From Magnolia sinica (taxonomy: Eukaryota; Streptophyta; Magnoliopsida; Magnoliales; Magnoliaceae): a stretch of DNA of 64,000 nucleotides. Below are positions 58,964-64,000 of the stretch, piece after piece. The notes under the pieces were generated by a model. The model did no database searches. It saw only the letters and a program-made list of their open reading frames with translations, and was not told where the DNA came from. The position numbers and the translations under genes are program-made. Within the stretch, counting starts at the first letter, position 1. The number at the start of each line of letters is the position of its first letter. The stretch is taken from the NCBI RefSeq assembly GCF_029962835.1, contig NC_080583.1, positions 1,178,001 to 1,242,000 on the forward strand, written 5' to 3'.

Positions 58964-59247
58964 GTACCACAAGTTGTGGTACCAGTGCCTGCTATCTTTC
59001 CCGCCAACACAGACATCATTATCATGAAAAGGATAGGCTCCATCATGAAGATCGACCTTCCCTAGAATCGGATTTATCGGCTCAGTAGGTGGGCCATACC
59101 AACGGCTATATATTGATTCCAACGTTGTGGCCCACCTGATAATCGGGCCGCCATGGTTTCCCGTTCAGGTCAGCTCCGTGGTGGGGCCTACCGTTTTCAT
59201 GTTTCTGATTCCTTACAGAAAATGTGGTGTACCACAAGTTGTGGTAC
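58964..59247. repeat. Segment bounded by two identical 19-bp palindromes
   Basis: GTACCACAAGTTGTGGTAC occurs at 58964-58982 and again at 59229-59247. Each is a perfect palindrome about a central G. The 246 bp between them include GGTGGGCCATACCAACGG and, in reverse, CCGTTTTCATG...GGTGGGGCCTACC-like arms. A diverged relative, CACCACATATTGTGGTACC, lies near 62331. Confidence 0.6.
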
Positions 59248-60180
59248 AGCCGTAGATGAGCATTTTCACTCCCAGCTATTGTGCAAACGTGTGCGAAGTT
59301 GGCACGCGTGGCGCTACTAGGTTTTATGGCCCCGAAGAGTCCCTCTTACCTGGTAAATGCGTGCGGGTATAATTGTAGAGGAGGGCTAAAATCGCAATTG
59401 ACTGGAAGCACCTGCCATTCTCACTGACCGATAGAAACTTTGATGGGTAAAAAGGATATGGTTGGGACTGTACAATCGGTGTGGTTTCTGAAGCAATGCC
59501 CCACGGCGTATGGACGGTCCAGAAGTAGCAAGTACCCACGTGTGCGGTTTCTATTTTGGTCAGTGATGTCCGGGTGGCGGATCGGACGTGAAGGAGGGGT
59601 GTGGGGGACGCTTTGAAAGAAAATCCAGGCGACAGCATTGCTGTTGAAAGCTGGTAGATGCTGGTAGCTGTCACGTGGGCTGCATAAGTTCAATGAAAAA
59701 CGGGTCCCACGTCTCTCTCGATTCATTTTAACATTGACTCGCTCGGCGACACTTAAATGGATTTGGGAGGGGGTTTACATGGGCCACGCACCAGATTCGA
59801 GTGAGGTGCGTCGTTTGGTAGGACGTCACCTGGTAATCCATCAGCTGGGTCCATCCCATCACGGACCTGCATTAGCCGAAAGGGCTAGTCTGTAGGTCTG
59901 GTGGGTCACACGTAGAAATGGGTTCATACCTGATGTGAAGAAGCAGGGCATGTTCGCGTGGGTCCCATCTTAGAAATAGGCCTGGTAGTAGACCTACACG
60001 AAGTTGCGACCTGTTCTAAACATCAGGCCAGTCCAAAACTCAAGTGGGCTATGCCATGGTGAATGGAGAGGATGGGAACTCCCATCATTGAGAGTTTCCC
60101 GGGCCCACTGTGATGTTTCTATGCCATCTACCTCGTTCATGAGTTCCACTAGGGGGAAGGGAAAAGCTAAATAGAAAAGC
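59248..60180. other. Intergenic, no gene seen
   Basis: MITE-like fragments (GGGTCCCACG, GTGGGCTATGCCATGG, GGGCCCACTGTGATG) but no definable element boundaries and no coding sequence. Confidence 0.45.
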
Positions 60181-60563
60181 TTTGATACTCCGGCAGTGTG
60201 ATATATAGGCACTTTGAAATTGCATACGTGTCGTACAAGTTGTTAAATTAAACTGTCGAAATCATTCAATCCAGTTTAAATGTATCATGACCCAAAAATT
60301 AGGCTTATTTGATTATCTGACTCTCGGATTTTGGTTGACCTCTATTGGACGGTTAAAAATGAAAATTATCCAACGGTATTTTCTCTCATAAACAAATGTC
60401 CACGAATCAGAGGTTAGGATTGTTAAATCAACCTAATTTTGGGATTTTACTAGGCGATATTGGGCTGCACAATCTAATCAGTTTTATGCCAATTAATGTA
60501 TGCCACGTGTACAATCTTGAGTGCCTGTGTATCAAGCGTAGTACACGCATCCCGAGTATCAAA
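60181..60563. mobile_element. Foldback MITE family with GAGTATCA ends, copy 3
   Basis: The ends read inward TTTGATACTCCGGCAGTGTG and TTTGATACTCGGGATGCGTG. Inside, GTATATAGGCACTT-like and GATACACAGGCACT segments and the core GATTATCTGACTCTCGG ... CTATTGGACGGTTAAA match copies 1 and 2. No clean target duplication was seen. Confidence 0.65.
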
Positions 60564-61217
60564 CAACTCAAAAAATCACGAGTCTGATTCAAAACTTGGG
60601 TGGGCCCAAGAAAGTTACGGCCCACTTAAACTGTGGATCAGCCTTTTTTAAAAAAATTGTCACGTTTTAAAATAAGCTGCAAAAGCCATCTGGTGGGGGT
60701 ATGGAATAACTCCGGCCCACCATATGAAGGGCTTAGGAGCATCATGCAACATAAGCCTAAAGCCAAAGTGAAAGGTAGAGAGGTTTTGGGGCATGTCTAG
60801 TCGTAAAAAGAGCGAAGCTTATTGGGTGCAACGTACAGAGCGGCAGCAGCACATTGATGGTCTCGAATGGTGTGACGGAAACGTGGCATGCATACATTAC
60901 ATAGGAGCTGTTCATTTGAGTGGGCCAGAGTCCATAAATAACAATCGCACCGTAAAAGGAGGAGACAATCCTAACCTTTTAACGGGGGGCAATACAAAAT
61001 ATTAACTAAAATGTACTGAAGGCTATAATAGTTCGCAATCAGTGAAAAAAGACCCATTTATTGGAGTGGGGTCCGGGTCCAGTCAGAACAAATGCCAGTC
61101 GTTGGCAGAGGTTGCAGGATAATCATATACAGAGGGGTACACGATCTGGAGGCATGGGAGTACGTTTCTTTGCAACTGTGGTTTTTTAACTGTGGACGGT
61201 GCACCCCTTGGTGTATA

Positions 61218-61698
61218 GGAAGCGGATTCTACCGCACTGTGGGGCCCACCTTGGTGTGTTTATTTTATATCCACGCTGTCCATCCGTTTTGCCAGCTTAT
61301 TTTAGGGCATGAACCCAAAAGTGAAGTAGTTGCAAATATCAAGTGGACCACACCACAGGAAACAGTGGGGATAATGAAACCCACCGTTGAAACCTTCATG
61401 GGACGCACCATGATGTTTATTTGCCATCGAACCTGTTGATAAGGTCACGTAGACCTTGATGAAGGGAAAGCACAAATATCAGCTTGATCCAAAACTTTTG
61501 TTACTCGGGAGATGTTTTTAATGGTGGGCGTTCATTCACCACAGTTTCTTGTGGTGTGGTCCACTTGCGCTTTGGATCTGCTTCATTTTGGCTCGTGCCC
61601 TAAAATGAGCTGAAAGCACGGATGGACGGCGTGGATAAAATGCATCGCCTGCTACCATGGATATCCCTGATGGCTGAGTCACCAGGCGATTCGTTTCC
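61218..61698. mobile_element. MULE-type foldback MITE
   Basis: The ends read inward GGAAGCGGATTCTACCGC and GGAAACGAATCGCCTGG. Inner arms TTTTATATCCACGCTGTCCATCC and TTTTATCCACGCCGTCCATCC continue the hairpin to CATTTTAGGGCATGA / CATTTTAGGGCACGA. The flanking 9-mers TGGTGTATA and TCGTGGATA match at 7 of 9. It is the same family as 35236 and 50804. Confidence 0.7.
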
Positions 61699-63670
61699 TC
61701 GTGGATAGGGTTGTCAAACGGCCAGGCCAGGGACTGACGATTTCGGGCCAGGCCTTCGGGCCAGAATCATTCAAAATTATGATTCTTCAGCCCGAACCCG
61801 GCCCACGGGCGATTTTCCAAAAAGAGAATAGATCCCTACAAGCAACTGTAACGCAACTTATGGTACAGGGCCATCTCCCCAGTCAACCTGCCACTTATTT
61901 AGGAAATGCTTCTTTACCATATGTGGTCGCAACCTCGGTGGGGCCCACCTTGATGTTTGTGAGATATCCACCCCGGAAGGTTTCAACGGTCACTTTACCC
62001 TTTCGTGTGGCCCACCTGAGTTTTGAATCTGCTTCACTAACGGATGGACGGGGTGGATATCTTACAGGCAATCCACGACTGAAATCAGCGGGCATGAATA
62101 CGATACGCCTCACCATGAAGGATTGAAGGTCACCATTCTCGAAAATCAGGCTGATGCGTTGGCTAGGTGGGCCATGCTTTAAGTCTCTTAGAACCATCTG
62201 TTATCTGTTGATTCCTACCGTACGGCCCACCTGATGAATGGACCCAGGTGATCTTCATGGCAGGGCCCACTATCTTAACGGTCTTGATGTCCTACACAAG
62301 TGGGGCACTAGCAGGAAATATAATACGACACCACATATTGTGGTACCATGCCTGCAGGTGATCAGTTCTCGTCCCAAAAATATCAACGGGCTGATCTTAA
62401 CCTATCAATTTGTGGCCAAGCAATAGCAATGGTCTACATTCAACTGATAAATATCGGTAGCCGGGTTTTTGCAATCGGGAAGATTTTTGGGCCATGGTCC
62501 ATCCATGATGGAAAGCAACCGACCAACGGCATAGATTGGCTGACCATGGCCCAAAATTGTCCGAATTGAAAAGGCCGCGTATATCGGGAAAATATCGTAT
62601 AATCAACTGTATGATGCTCGCGTGTATGTACCGGTTAATACACGTTACCTATCAGCCCCATCGCTTTGAAATGATGAATCTCTTCTTTTGTTTTGGATTT
62701 TTTAATTACTCTGGCAGAGTGATGATTCATACGCATGCGTATAACCACTGTATGCTTGACGAAATCGCTTCATCGTAGAGCGTTCAGATCATGAGGTCCC
62801 ACTTTAGATGGACCACTTATTGACCGGGGAACATTTAGTGGACGGTCAAGATGGGATAGTCAATGGTGAGAATTCAACAAGAAAATGCCACTAATCAAAG
62901 GTGAGGATCATCTAATTAGTGATGTGCCCCATCTACAATGGGTCCCACAACCAGGAACGTATGTTACAGCAACTATGGGGATTCGTGAGATGATATACTG
63001 AAGAGGCTGTTCGGCTGCACACGTGTCATGAACATTTTGGCCTAAAAATTAGATGGTCTGCTCACTAGCTCAGCCGAAAAAAAATGGACGGTTAGATTAA
63101 AAAAAGGATGACGAATAGCCTGTTTCAACATAGTCATGTGGCCCAACATAAAAGTAGACTGCTTGATCTCGGTGGCCCACTTGATGAAGGGCACAGATCA
63201 TGGTTTTAGGACCGGAACGAGTCTAATGTGGCTTGTCAGAGTCAACTCAGAGATAGGTGGGACCCAATCCAATCCAACGCCACCCGTCACCTTCTGAGTT
63301 ACCTTGATAATTGTTGTAAACCTTTCGGAAAGTTCATAGTATTTTGGTGCAACCAAACCCACATTAAGTAAACAAGCGTCCAAAGTCAGATGTTAGATTG
63401 CTTAACCATTTTAATTTTAAGACTGTGACTTCCTAACAATAGTTTCTACAATGCACGTGTCGTAATGTGACATGCTTAAGATCTGAGCTTTCCATTCGGT
63501 GGAAAAAATGAGAGCATTTGTCACTAGAAGTGGGCCATAACATAGCAACACAAATGAATGGCTAGATTTTTTTTTTTTTTTTTTATTTTTAAAAAAAAAA
63601 ACAATTTGCTTTGTATACTGTGGCCCGCCTAGTCGGACTTGGATAGGGTTGCCATGGGCAGCCTCTAGAG
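61699..63670. other. Intergenic, MITE fragments only
   Basis: ATAGGGTTGTCAAACGGCCAGGCC with CCCGAACCCGGCCCACGGG (61708-61812) looks like the end of another hAT-type element. At about 61937-62065 GGTGGGGCCCACCTTGATG and GATATCCACCCC face each other in a short hairpin. A T-run and A-run lie at 63568-63601. No gene was recognised. Confidence 0.45.
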
Positions 63671-64000
63671 CTGTACATGAACCGAGTTAGCTAGGTTAGC
63701 TAGCTCAATTCAACTCGATTTGAAACTAAGTCCGAGCCGAGTGGAGTTGATTTTTTGAGCTTGAAAAATTTTTTGAGCCGAGTGTGAGCTTTCCTAAGAT
63801 CGACTTGTATCGAACCCCAACTCAAATCAAACTCTGATCGAACTAGTTTGGTGACTTGATTATTTTGATATTGATGATGCTTCATAAGTGTTTGATAAAA
63901 TGACTCGACGAAGTGTTAGCTGGTGGCGAGGAAGGTATGGATATAAACGAATACCTTTGTATCTTGATTTTTATATTACATACTGAGTGTTTGATGAAAT
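63671..64000. mobile_element. hAT-like MITE, partial copy running off the window (43717 family)
   Basis: AGAGCTGTACATGAACCGAGTTAGC is the reverse of the right end of the 43717 element (GCTCGGTTTGTGTACACCCCT). The rest follows in reverse order (AAGTCCGAGCCGAGTGG, GAACCCCAACTC, GCTGGTGGCGAGGAAGGTATGG). The other end is outside the window. Confidence 0.7.

Noticed and set aside
1-64000. CRISPR arrays, operons, bacterial-type promoters, rRNA or intact tRNA genes
   Set aside because: None seen; the tRNA-like boxes at 14513/15399 and 54045-54100 belong to SINEs, and the DNA is clearly plant nuclear.

Overview
This is plant nuclear DNA from a flowering plant with a repeat-rich genome. Two protein-coding genes, split by GT-AG introns, lie at the two ends of the window. 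Almost everything else is transposable elements, many inserted into one another. Both host proteins are of ordinary angiosperm type. The unusual abundance of short foldback elements carrying GTGGGGCCCACC ends suggests to me a magnoliid-like lineage, but that is a guess from memory and not a result.

Left part (1-16964): the gene for the large subunit of splicing factor U2AF (U2AF65), 13 coding exons, 550 codons, complete from ATG at 314 to TAG at 16962. Its introns hold four LINE insertions, two related hAT-like MITEs, and a three-layer nest in intron 10 (a hAT-like element holding a tRNA-derived SINE that is split by a second hAT-like element). Intron 7 (5.9 kb) holds another three-layer nest: a plus-strand LINE split by a minus-strand LINE that is split by a MITE. 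For most of these I could read target-site duplications.

Middle part (16965-55440): no host gene seen. It contains microsatellites, short tandem duplications, a gag-only LTR element (22900-33260, minus strand), and a Ty1/copia element (24523-33102, plus strand) inserted in the LTR of that element. A second Ty1/copia element (37450-42817) has LTRs full of heat-shock-element motifs. The rest is MULE-type and hAT-type MITEs, a second SINE copy and a 5'-truncated LINE.

Right part (55440-64000): an INDETERMINATE-DOMAIN (IDD) zinc-finger transcription factor gene, 4 coding exons, 521 codons (55953-58343). A roughly 97-bp tandem duplication has copied the intron 2 acceptor together with the first bases of exon 3, leaving a decoy splice site. 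Downstream to the window end there are only MITE-like repeats.

The two host genes are not obviously linked in function: one is a general pre-mRNA splicing factor, the other a DNA-binding regulator. All exon coordinates come from reading splice sites and reading frames by eye, checked by phase continuity. Family names of repeats rest on termini, target-site duplications and recognisable protein motifs, with no database search.
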